Assembly (NCBI GenBank): GCA_003151395.1 | Contig: PLXJ01000033.1 | Span: 1 to 37,561, forward strand | Source of the DNA: Actinomycetota bacterium | GTDB lineage: Bacteria; Actinomycetota; Actinomycetes; Nanopelagicales; Nanopelagicaceae | Length of the DNA: 37,561 nt | Direction: 5' to 3' | Program-made: the position numbers and the translations under genes | Notes under the pieces: generated by a model | Seen by the model: only the letters and a program-made list of their open reading frames with translations | Databases searched by the model: none | Told to the model about the DNA's origin: nothing | Shown here: one piece after another, positions 8,792 through 18,800 of the stretch | Layout of the letters: every line of letters starts with the position of its first letter | Numbering within the stretch: position 1 is the first letter of the stretch

Positions 8792-10315
8792 TTAAAAGAA
8801 TCCAAGCTTGTTTGGATTGTAAGAAACTAGCAGGTTCTTGGTCTGTTGGTAATGATCAAGCATCATCTTGTGATTTTCGCGGCCAATGCCCGATGCCTTG
8901 TAGCCACCGAAAGCAGCGCCCGCTGGATAAGCGTGATAGCAATTTGTCCAAACACGACCAGCTTTGATTTCGCGACCAGCACGGTAAGCCGTATTCATAT
9001 CCCGAGGCCAAACTCCAGATCCCAATCCATACATGGTGTCATTTGCAATTTCCATTGCCTGATCAAAACCATCGAACTTGGTAACGGATACAACGGGACC
9101 AAAGATTTCTTCCTGGAATATCCGCATCTTGTTATTACCTTCGAAAATTGTTGGCGTGACGTAGTAACCGCCAGCCAACTCTCCATCGAGGTGAGCTTGC
9201 GTGCCACCAGTAATAACTTTTGCTCCCTCTTTCTTACCAATCTCTATGTAAGAAAGAATCTTCTCTAGTTGATCATTGGATGATTGAGCACCGATCATCG
9301 TCGATAGATCAAGTGGGTGCCCTTGTTTAATCGCCTTGACGCGAGCCGTGGCATCCGACATGAATTTGTCATATATCCCGCTCTCCACAAGAGCACGCGA
9401 TGGGCAGGTACAGACTTCACCTTGGTTCAAAGCAAAGAGAGCAAAGCCCTCTTGCGCCTTGTCATAGAAGGCATCATCGTGCGCTGCGACATCGTTAAAG
9501 AAGATATTTGGCGACTTTCCGCCGAGTTCTAGCGTTACCGGAATGATGTTCTCTGATGCATATTGCATGATCAAACGTCCTGTGGTGGTTTCCCCGGTGA
9601 ATGCGATCTTTGCAATACGTGGACTAGATGCAAGTGGCTTACCTGCCTCCACGCCAAAGCCATTAACGATGTTGAGCACACCATCAGGCAGGAGGTCATG
9701 AATCAAATCCATTAAGAACATAATTGATACTGGCGTCTGTTCTGCTGGCTTGAGCACGATGCAGTTACCTGCAGCGAGCGCAGGTGCTAACTTCCAGACC
9801 GCCATCAAAATTGGGAAGTTCCACGGAATAATCTGTCCGACTACGCCAAGAGGTTCATGGAAGTGATAGGCAACAGTGTCATCATCCAATTCACCGAGTG
9901 ATCCTTCCTGCGCACGAATCGCTCCAGCAAAATACCTAAAGTGATCAATCACAAGTGGAATGTCCGCGTTTAAAGTTTCCCGGATTGGCTTTCCGTTGTC
10001 CCATGTTTCAGCAACTGCAACCGCCTCAAGATTTTGCTCAATGCGATCGGCAATCTTGTTTAAAATTATTGCGCGCGCCGTTGTCGAAGTCTTTCCCCAT
10101 GCTGGGGCCGCCTTGTGTGCCGCATCAAGTGCCAAATCAATATCCGCTGCGTTACCGCGTGCAACTTCGCAAAAAACTTTTCCGGTTACTGGTGTGACAT
10201 TTTCGAAATATTGCCCAGATGTTGGGGCGACATATTTGCCACCAATCCAGTGGTCATACCTACTCTTAAAAACTGCTTTGCTGCCGGGCAATCCCGGCGC
10301 AATGTAATCGGTCAT
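8792..10315 (-). CDS. NAD+-dependent aldehyde dehydrogenase (AcoD/ExaC type)
   Basis: This 507-residue soluble aldehyde dehydrogenase oxidises short aldehydes, probably acetaldehyde, to the acid. The catalytic Cys302 lies in '[11 protein letters not shown]', a variant typical of the AcoD/ExaC/AldA subgroup. The general base is Glu263 in 'ELGGKSP', and the NAD-binding 'PWNFP' (164-168) and 'FTGETTTG' (239-246) motifs are present. The frame runs on to 10390, but I chose ATG 10315: AAAGGAG (10321-10327 on the complement) is 5 nt upstream and the family begins there. The DUF779 partner follows. A small-aldehyde source in the fucose or alcohol dehydrogenase routes is possible but not shown by the sequence. 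Confidence 0.94.
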   Translation of the reverse strand: MTDYIAPGLPGSKAVFKSRYDHWIGGKYVAPTSGQYFENVTPVTGKVFCEVARGNAADIDLALDAAHKAAPAWGKTSTTARAIILNKIADRIEQNLEAVAVAETWDNGKPIRETLNADIPLVIDHFRYFAGAIRAQEGSLGELDDDTVAYHFHEPLGVVGQIIPWNFPILMAVWKLAPALAAGNCIVLKPAEQTPVSIMFLMDLIHDLLPDGVLNIVNGFGVEAGKPLASSPRIAKIAFTGETTTGRLIMQYASENIIPVTLELGGKSPNIFFNDVAAHDDAFYDKAQEGFALFALNQGEVCTCPSRALVESGIYDKFMSDATARVKAIKQGHPLDLSTMIGAQSSNDQLEKILSYIEIGKKEGAKVITGGTQAHLDGELAGGYYVTPTIFEGNNKMRIFQEEIFGPVVSVTKFDGFDQAMEIANDTMYGLGSGVWPRDMNTAYRAGREIKAGRVWTNCYHAYPAGAAFGGYKASGIGRENHKMMLDHYQQTKNLLVSYNPNKLGFF

Positions 10316-10331
10316 CTTCTCTCCTTTGAGT

Positions 10332-10359
10332 GCGACAGCACCGTCGCGTCCTGGGACGC
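10332..10359 (-). promoter_or_regulatory. Overlapping hairpins in the aldehyde dehydrogenase leader
   Basis: Just upstream of the ribosome site, GCGTCC (10346-10351) and GGACGC (10354-10359) form a near-continuous palindrome. GCGAC (10332-10336) and GTCGC (10343-10347) form a second stem that shares bases with it, so the two RNA folds would compete. The role is unknown; an operator or leader control is possible. Confidence 0.35.
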
Positions 10360-10441
10360 TACGCCTAGAGAGTTGCTTTGTAATGCCCAAAGTCGTGGGC
10401 TAACACTCACGTATCCTGAGTAAGTGCTGAACCGGCAATAC

Positions 10442-10825
10442 CTAAGAAACTAGTAATTCCGCCCCCGGCGTCTTCCGAGCGAGCTTCTCGTCAAAAGTCA
10501 GCAACGTCAATCCCTTATCAATCGCGGTGGCGGCAATCAAGGCATCTGGCAATTTAATCTTGGTCGCGGCGCGCATTTGAGCAGCTTTTGTCGCAATGGA
10601 AACAGTGACATCAACAATTTCGTCTACGAACGTCATAATTGCTTCAGACATTGCACCGTAATTGTTTTTTTCAAATGGGTAGACCAACGCCTCCGAATAG
10701 CTCACAACCGAAATGCTCAAACGAGCTTTGCTCTGAAGTAAGCGTTTCTTAATGCTTTTATGATGGATATCATCACTATTCATAATTGCCAACAACGCAT
10801 CAGAATCTAGAATTAATCCGGCCAT
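10442..10825 (-). CDS. vapC: PIN-domain toxin, VapC family
   Basis: This is a 127-residue PIN-domain RNase. The expected acidic residues are present: Asp7/Asp9 in 'LILDSDALL', Glu45 in 'YSEAL', Asp94 in 'LPDALIAATA' and Asp112 in 'TFDEKLA'. VapC toxins cleave tRNA or rRNA when released from their antitoxin. The start ATG at 10825 overlaps the end of the antitoxin gene by 13 nt, the normal coupling of such pairs. The target RNA cannot be predicted. The active site is complete, so the toxin is probably functional. Confidence 0.88.
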   Translation of the reverse strand: MAGLILDSDALLAIMNSDDIHHKSIKKRLLQSKARLSISVVSYSEALVYPFEKNNYGAMSEAIMTFVDEIVDVTVSIATKAAQMRAATKIKLPDALIAATAIDKGLTLLTFDEKLARKTPGAELLVS

Positions 10826-11109
10826 GCATCTGCACGTTCTGCCGCGAAGTCATAACCATCATAAAAACCATTGAGGCTTGCGATCCACTCGAGCAGATCA
10901 ACCCGTTTCTTCGTGACAATTATCTTTTTACCCTCAACGTTAAAAACCAACTCATCCCCCACTTTGAGACCAACCTCCCGCAACACATCGACTGGAATCG
11001 TCACCTGATGCTTGGAACTTAACCGAGAAGAATTGCCCCGACCCTTGCGAGTCGACTTAACTGTGGACACGCCAGTCCCAGAATCCTTATCCTTTACTAA
11101 ATCGCCCAT
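10813..11109 (-). CDS. vapB: AbrB/MazE-type swapped-hairpin antitoxin, VapB
   Basis: The protein is 98 residues from ATG 11109. Residues about 30-70 hold a SpoVT/AbrB DNA-binding fold ('SSKHQVTIPVDVLREVG', then 'VGDELVF'), and the C-terminal acidic/aromatic tail should bind the toxin. It would neutralise VapC and autoregulate the operon. No ribosome site precedes it. Instead TAGCCT lies on the minus strand at 11121-11116, exactly 6 nt before the ATG, which suggests a leaderless transcript and rules against the in-frame TTG at 11115. Confidence 0.87.
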   Translation of the reverse strand: MGDLVKDKDSGTGVSTVKSTRKGRGNSSRLSSKHQVTIPVDVLREVGLKVGDELVFNVEGKKIIVTKKRVDLLEWIASLNGFYDGYDFAAERADAWPD

Positions 11110-11115
11110 AAGCAA

Positions 11116-11121
11116 AGGCTA
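11116..11121 (-). promoter_or_regulatory. Leaderless -10 element of vapBC
   Basis: TAGCCT ends 6 nt before the vapB ATG and there is no Shine-Dalgarno sequence. The same hexamer and spacing precede the secreted protein gene at 25246 and the small gene ending at 20821. Confidence 0.5.
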
Positions 11122-11146
11122 ACACGCTCAAGCCAACCAATGGAGC

Positions 11147-11455
11147 TTATTTAGCAGGAACCCAAATCCGATCCCCCGCAGCCAAATCAGTCGATTGAAG
11201 CTGATTAGCATCCACGATCTCTTGCTCTACAGCCCCTACAGAACCGCTACCAGCCACCATCGAAGCAATGGACCACAAGGTTTCACCGGGTGCAACTACA
11301 ACCCGTACATAACCAGATGATGCCGGCGTTGACGGAACGCCTTTCTCTGATGCATTACCGACAGCGCTAAAACCAGCGCCAATCACTATCAATAGCGATG
11401 CGACAGCAGTGCCACGTACAACATTGCGACCACGAGCAGTTAATTTGGTAGCCAT
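11147..11455 (-). CDS. Membrane-anchored LysM protein, SOS-regulated
   Basis: This 102-residue protein has one N-terminal membrane segment or uncleaved signal (about residues 16-34, 'VASLLIVIGAGFSAVG') and a C-terminal LysM peptidoglycan-binding domain ('VVVAPGETLWSIASMVAG' to 'GDRIWVPAK', about 52-102). It would sit at the outer face of the membrane bound to cell wall. In other Actinobacteria a LysM protein divergent from lexA (the Rv2719c and DivS context) acts as an SOS-induced division inhibitor or wall hydrolase. That role is inferred here from position and the SOS box. ATG 11455 has AAGGAG 9 nt upstream; an in-frame GTG at 11473 precedes that site and is rejected. Confidence 0.85.
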   Translation of the reverse strand: MATKLTARGRNVVRGTAVASLLIVIGAGFSAVGNASEKGVPSTPASSGYVRVVVAPGETLWSIASMVAGSGSVGAVEQEIVDANQLQSTDLAAGDRIWVPAK

Positions 11456-11498
11456 GGGGGAAAGCTCCTTCACGTACTAAACGATGTTCGAGGGGATT

Positions 11499-11512
11499 CG
11501 AACACCTGTTCT
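11499..11512. promoter_or_regulatory. LexA (SOS) box, LysM-gene side
   Basis: CGAACACCTGTTCT matches the actinobacterial SOS box CGAAC-N4-GTTCG at all but the last position. It lies just downstream of the -10 of the LysM gene promoter, over the likely transcription start, where a bound repressor would block initiation. Confidence 0.85.
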
Positions 11513-11519
11513 AAAAAGA

Positions 11520-11548
11520 ACAATACATCCCCCCACCGACATCTGCAA
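11520..11548 (-). promoter_or_regulatory. Promoter of the LysM gene
   Basis: On the minus strand TTGCAG (11548-11543) and TATTGT (11525-11520) are separated by 17 bp, a good sigma-70-like arrangement. The SOS box at 11499-11512 overlaps the expected start point. Confidence 0.65.
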
Positions 11549-11556
11549 GATTATTT

Positions 11557-11570
11557 CGAACATATGTTCG
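11557..11570. promoter_or_regulatory. LexA (SOS) box, lexA side
   Basis: CGAACATATGTTCG is a perfect palindromic actinobacterial SOS box, extended by T and A to a 16-bp palindrome (11556-11571). It covers the expected -35 region of lexA (TTCGAC at 11567-11572), so LexA should repress its own gene. Confidence 0.92.
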
Positions 11571-11590
11571 ACTTTTTACCCATCTTGCCT

Positions 11591-11596
11591 TACCCT
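11591..11596 (+). promoter_or_regulatory. Leaderless -10 element of lexA
   Basis: TACCCT stands 6 nt before the lexA ATG with no Shine-Dalgarno in between. TTCGAC, 18 bp upstream inside the SOS box, could be the -35. Together they suggest that the lexA mRNA begins at its start codon. Confidence 0.55.
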
Positions 11597-11602
11597 TAAT
11601 CC

Positions 11603-12286
11603 ATGACCAAAAAGGATGCCAACACCAAGCCTGCAACCGTCTCTGAACTGCCAGATGGCCCGGCCGATGACAATGGCCTCACCACCCGCCAGCAGTTGAT
11701 CCTTGATGTCATCAAGCAAGCGATCCTCACCAACGGCTATCCCCCTTCCATGCGAGAGATCGGACAAGCAGCTGGCCTCGCCTCCCCCGCCTCGGTCAAA
11801 TATCAGATCGAAGCCCTGGTCGACAAAGGTTTTATCCGCAAAGACGCCTCCAAGGGCCGCGCCTTTGAAATCACCGACCCCAACGATGCCGATTCCATCA
11901 AGCCCGAAAAGACCGTCAACATCCCTCTCGTAGGTAGAATTGCTGCAGGCGGGCCGATCCTCGCCGAACAGCATGTTGAAGACATCTTGACTCTCCCTGA
12001 ATCCATAGTTGGTCAGGGAGAGTTATTTCTCCTCAAAGTCATCGGAGATTCTATGATCGATCTAGCAATCTGCGATGGCGATTACGTCGTAATCCGTTCC
12101 CAAAAGAGCGCCGAAAAGGGCGAAATCGTCGCCGCCATGATCGATGGCGAAGCCACCATCAAAACGTTCTCAAAGAAAGACGGCCACTACTGGCTCCTAC
12201 CCGCCAACGACAACTACGCCCCGATCCCTGCAGATGATGCGGAGATATTGGGCAAGGTGACCGCGGTACTTAGGAGTGTTAGGTAA
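11603..12286 (+). CDS. lexA: SOS repressor LexA
   Basis: This is a 227-residue LexA with an N-terminal winged helix-turn-helix ('PSMREIGQAAGLASPASVKYQI', about 48-70) and a C-terminal S24 self-cleavage domain. The scissile bond is Ala115-Gly116 in 'GRIAAGGP'; the catalytic dyad is Ser150 ('GDSMID') and Lys187 ('ATIKTF'). On DNA damage RecA-ssDNA stimulates self-cleavage and derepresses SOS genes. Two SOS boxes lie in the 147-bp divergent promoter region shared with the LysM gene. The N-terminus has an extra disordered 25 residues before 'LTTRQQ', as is common in Actinobacteria. The start is ATG at 11603. Confidence 0.97.
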   Translation: MTKKDANTKPATVSELPDGPADDNGLTTRQQLILDVIKQAILTNGYPPSMREIGQAAGLASPASVKYQIEALVDKGFIRKDASKGRAFEITDPNDADSIKPEKTVNIPLVGRIAAGGPILAEQHVEDILTLPESIVGQGELFLLKVIGDSMIDLAICDGDYVVIRSQKSAEKGEIVAAMIDGEATIKTFSKKDGHYWLLPANDNYAPIPADDAEILGKVTAVLRSVR

Positions 12287-12567
12287 CTTACTTAGCGATT
12301 CGATATTGCAAGGTAAAAAGCCTGAGGCATTCTCTATGCGCCCCATCGCAACAATCAACCAACAAAATGTCCAACTTGGTCGTGTGCTATTTTCGATAGT
12401 AGTCGCAAATAATTTGAGCCACTCTGATGTTGATTCGACCCTTTGGGCTAGCCTAGGGCAATGACTCGAGGGTGGACCCAAAATCTAGGTCTTGCCTGGA
12501 ATCCTCTAACCAAGTGTTATAAACATTTGGTCATTCGAAAAAAATTACTTGGGGAAGATTTCGTTAG
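12287..12567 (+). promoter_or_regulatory. lexA-helicase gap with a probable promoter
   Basis: No convincing gene lies in these 281 bp. TTGCCT (12492-12497), a 17-bp spacer and TGTTAT (12515-12520) form a plausible promoter for the helicase gene, giving a leader of about 40 nt. GGGGAAG lies about 10 nt before the helicase ATG and may be its ribosome site. No SOS box was seen here, so the defence module does not look LexA-controlled. This gap is the left edge of the accessory region; no repeat shared with the right side was found by eye. Confidence 0.5.
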
Positions 12568-15500
12568 ATGCCCTTAATCGATAACAAAAATCAAACCATG
12601 CAAATGGCATTAAGAAACGCACTTAGCAATGCTGATCGTGTAGATATTTCAGTGGGTTACTTTTATTTTTCGGGCTTTGAGGCGTTGGCTGATGAACTCA
12701 AGGACAAGCACGTGCGAATTCTCGTCGGAATGGAATTAGATCCTGTTTGCATTCCAGACATAGTGCAGTTCTGCAAAGAATCTGATGAGGATCTTTCGCG
12801 TTGGCAGCCAAGACAACCCACCCGATCATCACTCGGGCTAATACAAAACTACACGGATAGCTTAGTTGGATTTCTGAACGACAGTGACACATTTGATGAG
12901 CCAAAGGCCGAAGAAGCTTTTGATTCGTTTATTGAAAAATTGCGAGATGGATCTCTTGAAATTCGTAAAACCCTGAGTAATGAGCACGGAAAGTTCTATC
13001 TGGTTTACAATAAAGTTGAGAACTCGCAAGGCGGCGATTTCCCCGGCACTGTTTTTAGTGGCTCGAGCAACATGACCTACAGGGGTTTAATCGGTCAGGG
13101 TGAATTGAATGACTCTCATCGTGACAAATCAAAGTTTGAAGAATATGAGAGTAAATTTAGAGAGTTGTGGGATCCATCGAAGTCTGTCGCAATTGCCGAC
13201 CGGCATAACAAACTTAATTTCATTCGTGAACTTGAGACGCGAGTTTGGAAGTATCAGACGCCATCACCGTACGAGATGTACATTCGAGTCCTTCATGAGC
13301 TTTTCAATCATGAAGAAACTGAAGCAATACTTTCACCCGGAAAGATTACGGGGGGACAGTTCTCTGATTTGAAGTACCAACTTGATGCAGTTCGGATGGG
13401 TATTGATAGGCTGTTTAAGTTTGACGGAGTCATTGTTGCAGACGTCGTTGGTCTTGGAAAGAGCATTATCGCCTCATGTATTGCCCGCAACTTGGACATG
13501 AACACTATCATTATTGCGCCTCCGCACCTTATTCCTCAGTGGGAAGACTACAAAGAACAATTTGGAATTCGCGGCTCGCGCGTCTTCAGTTCCGGCAACA
13601 TTGCGCAAGTCTACGAGCGATATCGAGACTCTAAAGAGCCGATTTTGATTATCCTCGATGAAGCTCACAGGTATCGCAACGAAGACACTAATGATTACAA
13701 GTTGCTCCACCAAGTTTGTCGAGGCAACCCAAACAATAAAGTGATAGTTCTCACTGCGACGCCTTTTAATAATGCTCCCCGAGACGTATTCGCATTAGTC
13801 AAACTTTTTCAAACTCCCGGACAGTCAACGATCAAATCTGTTGATAATCTAAGCCTCAGATTCCGTGAACTCATAGATAGATACAAAAAACTCCGTAAGG
13901 CGATGACTAAAGGTCTTGGCCAAGACCAGATCGACAAAGAAGCTGAGGAGATATCTCAAGAGCAAAGAAGACTCATTGAAAGTGTTGTTATTAGGCGTTC
14001 TCGGCTTGATCTCAAGAGGATCACCCGTTATCGCGAAGACTTGGAACGACAACACATTGATTTTGCTGAAGTGGTGGGTCCCGAATTAATGGAATATGAC
14101 CTTGGAGGACTGCTAGACCTCTACCTTGAAACGCTCAATGCCATTAGTGCATCGGATGGAGGCGAGGGGTTTATCGGGGCTCGATACAAGCCGGCGGTGT
14201 ATATAAATGATAGAAAAGAGTTTTTAGAGAGATTTGGTGAGTATCTAGATGAAACCGATCTAAGAACAGCTCAAGTTAATCTTGCAGACTTCATGCGGAA
14301 ATTATTGGTGATGCGCTTTGAAAGTTCTAAGTATGCTTTTCAAAGCACTCTCAACAAAATGATCCAAACGAATCAACTCGTGGAACGCTGGTGGGAAGAA
14401 CTTGGTCGAGTACCCATCATGAAGAAGGGACAAATACCTGACCCAGATGATCTCTCGGATTATGACGAGGATGACGCAGAAAATCACAGCGCTCTTGATG
14501 AGGAACTTGAACAGCTTAGGGACGATAAGGGATTAATTTCGATCCCAAAGGAATTAATTGACCTTAAATTTATTGAAGATGTTCGAAAGGACACGAATCT
14601 TCTTGTCAACATACGATCCCGTTGGTTTGATGATCCTGTTATTAGAGATGAGGATCCCAAGACAGATGATTTGGCAAAGAGAATTGCAGCATTGCTAGCT
14701 CAAGACCCCAACAGGAAGATAATAATTTTTTCTGGGTATGCAGATACAGTCAATTATCTGTACGGCGAATTACGTAACCGTGGATTTGAAAGGCTGTTTC
14801 ACTATACGGCCGCAGATGCAAGCATAGCGACCAGAAGGGTCATCAACCTGAATTTTGATGCTTCAGTGCCCGAAGCTCAGCAAGTGAATGATTTCGACGT
14901 TCTTATAGCCACAGATGCTTTAAGCGAAGGCTATAACCTTCATAGGGCCGGAGTCGTAATTAACTATGACATTCCGTACAATCCAACACGAGTAATTCAG
15001 CGAGTGGGACGTATAAATCGAATAAACAGGAAAGTATTTGATCAACTATTTGTTTTCAATTCATTTCCAACCGCCATCGGAGAAGCGATAACTCGAATTC
15101 AGCAGATTTCAACACTGAAAATTAAGCTTATCAATGCAATTGTTGGAAGTGATACCAAAACACTTACAGACGATGAGTTGATTCAGAGTTACTTCAAAGA
15201 TGAATACGACGTTGCGGAAGCCCAAAGTGAGATCATCTCGTGGGACGCCGAGCATAGAGACGTCTATTTCAAAGCGCTGGAGAATGAAAAAATTATTTCG
15301 AACGTTTTAAAGATCCCTCGCCGTGCAAGAGTTCTCCGAAAAGACCAAGATGAGTCAGTCGTTGTTGTCTTTGGAAAAAAGGGTGACCAGGCAATCTTTA
15401 CACTTGCGGACGGTGTTTTTGAACCCTGTGTCGTGAGCGCCGAGAGAGCCATACCTTTATTTGCAGCGACGGTTGAAGAACAAAGTTTCGAAGTACAAGA

Positions 15501-15855
15501 TAAGTTTGCCCCTATCTTTAACAAGGCCAAGGAAAAGTTGTTTGCTAAACATCCTCTGCCTGCAATCAAAGGGCGAAGGCAAGATGCCATCAAGAATCTT
15601 ATGGTAGTAAAGGAAACGATACCCGAATCCGAAGGTTACTGCACGGACCTTATTAAAGTCATCAAGGAATATGATGATGTTAGTGAAGGCACACTTAAAG
15701 ACATCGTTCAAATTGAAATGCGAAATATTGAACAAACCTACGAACAATTGCTAGAGCTTGTTCCCATTCAATTCATACGAAATGTCATAGATCGCGCCCA
15801 CCGAGCAGCTGAAGGCAGGGAACTCCTCCTGCTTGCACAGGAGCAAGAAAAATGA
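12568..15855 (+). CDS. SNF2-type helicase with N-terminal phospholipase-D-like domain
   Basis: The protein is 1095 residues. Residues 1 to about 220 resemble a PLD-type nuclease: 'HGKFYLVYN' from His140 gives the H-x-K pair, and 'GSSNMTYRGL' near 170 is typical. The Asp expected to complete HxK-x4-D is a Tyr, so catalysis is uncertain. A superfamily 2 (SNF2/DEAH-like) motor follows with Walker A 'GLGKS' near 295, 'DEAH' near 362, 'LTATPFNN' near 397 and 'QRVGRINRINR' near 810. The middle (about 420-680) is charged and coil-like. It probably translocates on DNA for restriction. Its stop overlaps the methyltransferase ATG by 4 nt. Similar helicases occur in DISARM (DrmD) and other restriction-like systems; no exact family is claimed. 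Confidence 0.85.
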   Translation: MPLIDNKNQTMQMALRNALSNADRVDISVGYFYFSGFEALADELKDKHVRILVGMELDPVCIPDIVQFCKESDEDLSRWQPRQPTRSSLGLIQNYTDSLVGFLNDSDTFDEPKAEEAFDSFIEKLRDGSLEIRKTLSNEHGKFYLVYNKVENSQGGDFPGTVFSGSSNMTYRGLIGQGELNDSHRDKSKFEEYESKFRELWDPSKSVAIADRHNKLNFIRELETRVWKYQTPSPYEMYIRVLHELFNHEETEAILSPGKITGGQFSDLKYQLDAVRMGIDRLFKFDGVIVADVVGLGKSIIASCIARNLDMNTIIIAPPHLIPQWEDYKEQFGIRGSRVFSSGNIAQVYERYRDSKEPILIILDEAHRYRNEDTNDYKLLHQVCRGNPNNKVIVLTATPFNNAPRDVFALVKLFQTPGQSTIKSVDNLSLRFRELIDRYKKLRKAMTKGLGQDQIDKEAEEISQEQRRLIESVVIRRSRLDLKRITRYREDLERQHIDFAEVVGPELMEYDLGGLLDLYLETLNAISASDGGEGFIGARYKPAVYINDRKEFLERFGEYLDETDLRTAQVNLADFMRKLLVMRFESSKYAFQSTLNKMIQTNQLVERWWEELGRVPIMKKGQIPDPDDLSDYDEDDAENHSALDEELEQLRDDKGLISIPKELIDLKFIEDVRKDTNLLVNIRSRWFDDPVIRDEDPKTDDLAKRIAALLAQDPNRKIIIFSGYADTVNYLYGELRNRGFERLFHYTAADASIATRRVINLNFDASVPEAQQVNDFDVLIATDALSEGYNLHRAGVVINYDIPYNPTRVIQRVGRINRINRKVFDQLFVFNSFPTAIGEAITRIQQISTLKIKLINAIVGSDTKTLTDDELIQSYFKDEYDVAEAQSEIISWDAEHRDVYFKALENEKIISNVLKIPRRARVLRKDQDESVVVVFGKKGDQAIFTLADGVFEPCVVSAERAIPLFAATVEEQSFEVQDKFAPIFNKAKEKLFAKHPLPAIKGRRQDAIKNLMVVKETIPESEGYCTDLIKVIKEYDDVSEGTLKDIVQIEMRNIEQTYEQLLELVPIQFIRNVIDRAHRAAEGRELLLLAQEQEK

Positions 15856-18800
15856 TTTCAGTGTTATCAGAAAAATATAGTCGAAAATTATTCTTGGAAT
15901 TGGCAGAAGGTTTCTTAACTGACGTAAACAGAGATACGAGAACAGTTTCAAAAGTGTCTTCAAATTTTGAAGCGGTCACTTCACTTGGATCCTCTTTCCC
16001 TCTAGATCTTCAATTATTCGAAGTAAAAGTTTCCGGATCTTTAGACAAGCGAGTTGCCATAGCATCAGATGCCTTCAAACTAATGAAGCACACCGCGTCC
16101 TATAGATCTCTGGTCGCGTTCTACTCTGAAGACACCGACCAATGGCGGCTTTCGCTTCTAACGGCGAAACCAACTCTCGACAATGGCAAGGTTGTGACAA
16201 AACTTTCTAGCCCACGTCGTTTTTCCTACTTGTTGGGACCGGGCAGCAAACTCACGACTCCATCCAAACAACTTATAGCTAAAGGTAAAGTCAAAGATTT
16301 CGAGGATCTTTCAAATCGTTTTGCAGTCGAAGTTGTAAACAATGAATTTTATAGTGAGATATCAAAGCTCTATGATGAACTTGTCGGAAGCGATACGGTC
16401 AAACCGTCCCTTCGCTACCCGAATTCGGGTGAACCCAGTTACGAATTCGCCGTGCGGTTAATCGGCAGAATAATCTTTTGCTGGTTTCTACGAGAGAAAC
16501 GAAGTTCAAAAGGCATACCTCTGATTACGGCAAATACTTTGTCTCGTGCAGCAGCATCCTGTAAGAATTATTATCATTCGATACTTGCGCCACTCTTCTT
16601 CGAAGTTCTAAACAAACCGCTCATTAACCGTGAGGCGCGATTTCAAGAAGATAACTTTGTTTCAATTCCATATCTCAATGGCGGTTTATTCAATCCAGAC
16701 AACGATGACTTCTACAAATTTAATAGAGTTTCACAACAATCCACTTCGGATAGTGTTCACGTGCCAGACGTGTGGCTTCGAAAGTTTTTTGATTTACTGG
16801 AACTTTACAATTTCACGGTTGATGAGAACACTAGTTATGACATTGACCTATCAATAGACCCGGAAATGCTGGGTCGCATTTTTGAAAATCTTCTTGCACG
16901 AATCAATCCTGAAACAGGTGAAACCGTAAGAAAGGGTACCGGTAGTTTCTACACACCAAGAGAAGTTGTAGAATACATGGTTGATGAGAGTTTGAAAAAA
17001 TATTTAACGAACTCAACAAGTATTTCAGAAGACAAGATAAAAGCTCTAATCAGCTACGACCAAGTGGATGACTTGGAGCATCCACTGACCAAAACGGAAG
17101 AATTGAAGGTAATTGAGGCATTCGCATCGGTTCGAATATTGGACCCGGCTTGTGGTTCAGGAGCTTTCCCGATTGGTATTCTACAAAAGATAGTATTTGT
17201 GCTTCAGCAAATTGATCCAGATTCTAGACAATGGCTTACAAAACAACTTGCCGGGGCTGGTCCTGAACTGAGAAATCACCTCGAGCAAGAGTTTCAAAAT
17301 AAAAATTTTGATTATCTTCGCAAGCTCGGAGTCATTAGAGAAAGTATTTATGGTGTCGATATTCAACCAATCGCTACTGAAATTTCGCGCTTGCGTTGTT
17401 TTCTCACTCTTGTTGTCGAACAATCCGTCCATGATGATGATCTAAATAGGGGTATAGAGCCCCTTCCAAATCTCGATTTTAAATTTGTTACAGCCAACAG
17501 TTTGATCAAATTAGAAAGCAAACGTAGAGATGGCTCCCGCCAAACCGGTCTTTTCGAAGATACGTCAGGAATTTCTGAATTGAAGGAATTGAGAAACGAA
17601 TACTTTGGAACACACAATTCCACGAGGGATAGTTTGAAATTGCGTTTTTCTCAAAGCCAAAATCAAATGTTGCAACGGATGATGTTACAGAGCAGTAACG
17701 GTTATGCAAATTTGACCAAAAAGATTTCCACTTGGAATCCCTTCAGTCATCACACTACAGACTGGTTCGATGCGGAGTGGATGTTTGGAATTGCAGATGG
17801 ATTCGACATTGTTATTGGGAATCCGCCTTACTACAAGGAAAATGACGACAAGGAGAGATTTGAACATTTGAGAGACCTGGAGTGCTACCAGGGAAAAATG
17901 GATGTCTGGTACCTCTTTGGTGCCTTAGGGATTGATATTTTGAAAACTAACGGAATTCTTTGTTTCATTGCAACAAACAATTGGACCACGAATTTTGGTG
18001 CGTCTAAATTCAGAAACAAAGTTTTAGATGAATGTAAAATCTTACAACTGGTGGATTTCGGAAGTTATTTCGTCTTCGAGTCATCCTCGATACAGACAAT
18101 GGTGATGTTATTCGAGAAGATAAAGCAAGCACAATACAACTTTGATTATAGGAAGATTCACATCGAAAAACCCGTTGTTCAAGACATGATCGATGCCCTA
18201 AGTCATAATTCTAGCGATCGCGTAACTTATTTCGAACCTACTATTGAGGTCGCTAAAAGCAAAAATGCTTTGCTCACCTTTTCGGACAGTCAAGGAGAAG
18301 AACTTCTCGCTAGGATTTATAAACATGGCCAAATACGTTTGACTCCAAAAGAAGTAGCTCAAGGAATTGTTTTCCCACAAGATGTTGTTAATAAAAAGTC
18401 TGCGGAAAAACTTGGTTCCGTAGGTAAGGTTGGAGATGGCGTATTTGTCCTAAGCCATGCGGAACTAAAATCATTAAAGCTTTCAAGCTATGAGAAGGAA
18501 CTTATTAAGCCGTACTACACGAGTAAGCAAATTAAGAGATATGCGGCTGACCCCTCAAACTTGGAATGGGTTATATATACCGATTCAAAATTCAAGAGTC
18601 CCGACAGTATGGGTGATTTCCCAAAACTCAAGATGCATCTCGATCGTTTTAACGAGGTTATCACTTCAAGTAATGCACCTTATGGTTTGCACCGAGCTCG
18701 AGAGGAGAGATTTTTCAGAGGTGAGAAGATAATGGCGCTGAGAAAGAGTGTGGGAAGACCAATTTTCAGTTACGTGGATTTTGATTGCTACGTTTCAGCC

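Noticed and set aside
11485-11515. tRNA T-loop-like string (TTCGAATC on the minus strand)
   Set aside because: No acceptor or anticodon stems can be drawn around it; the sequence is explained by the SOS box.
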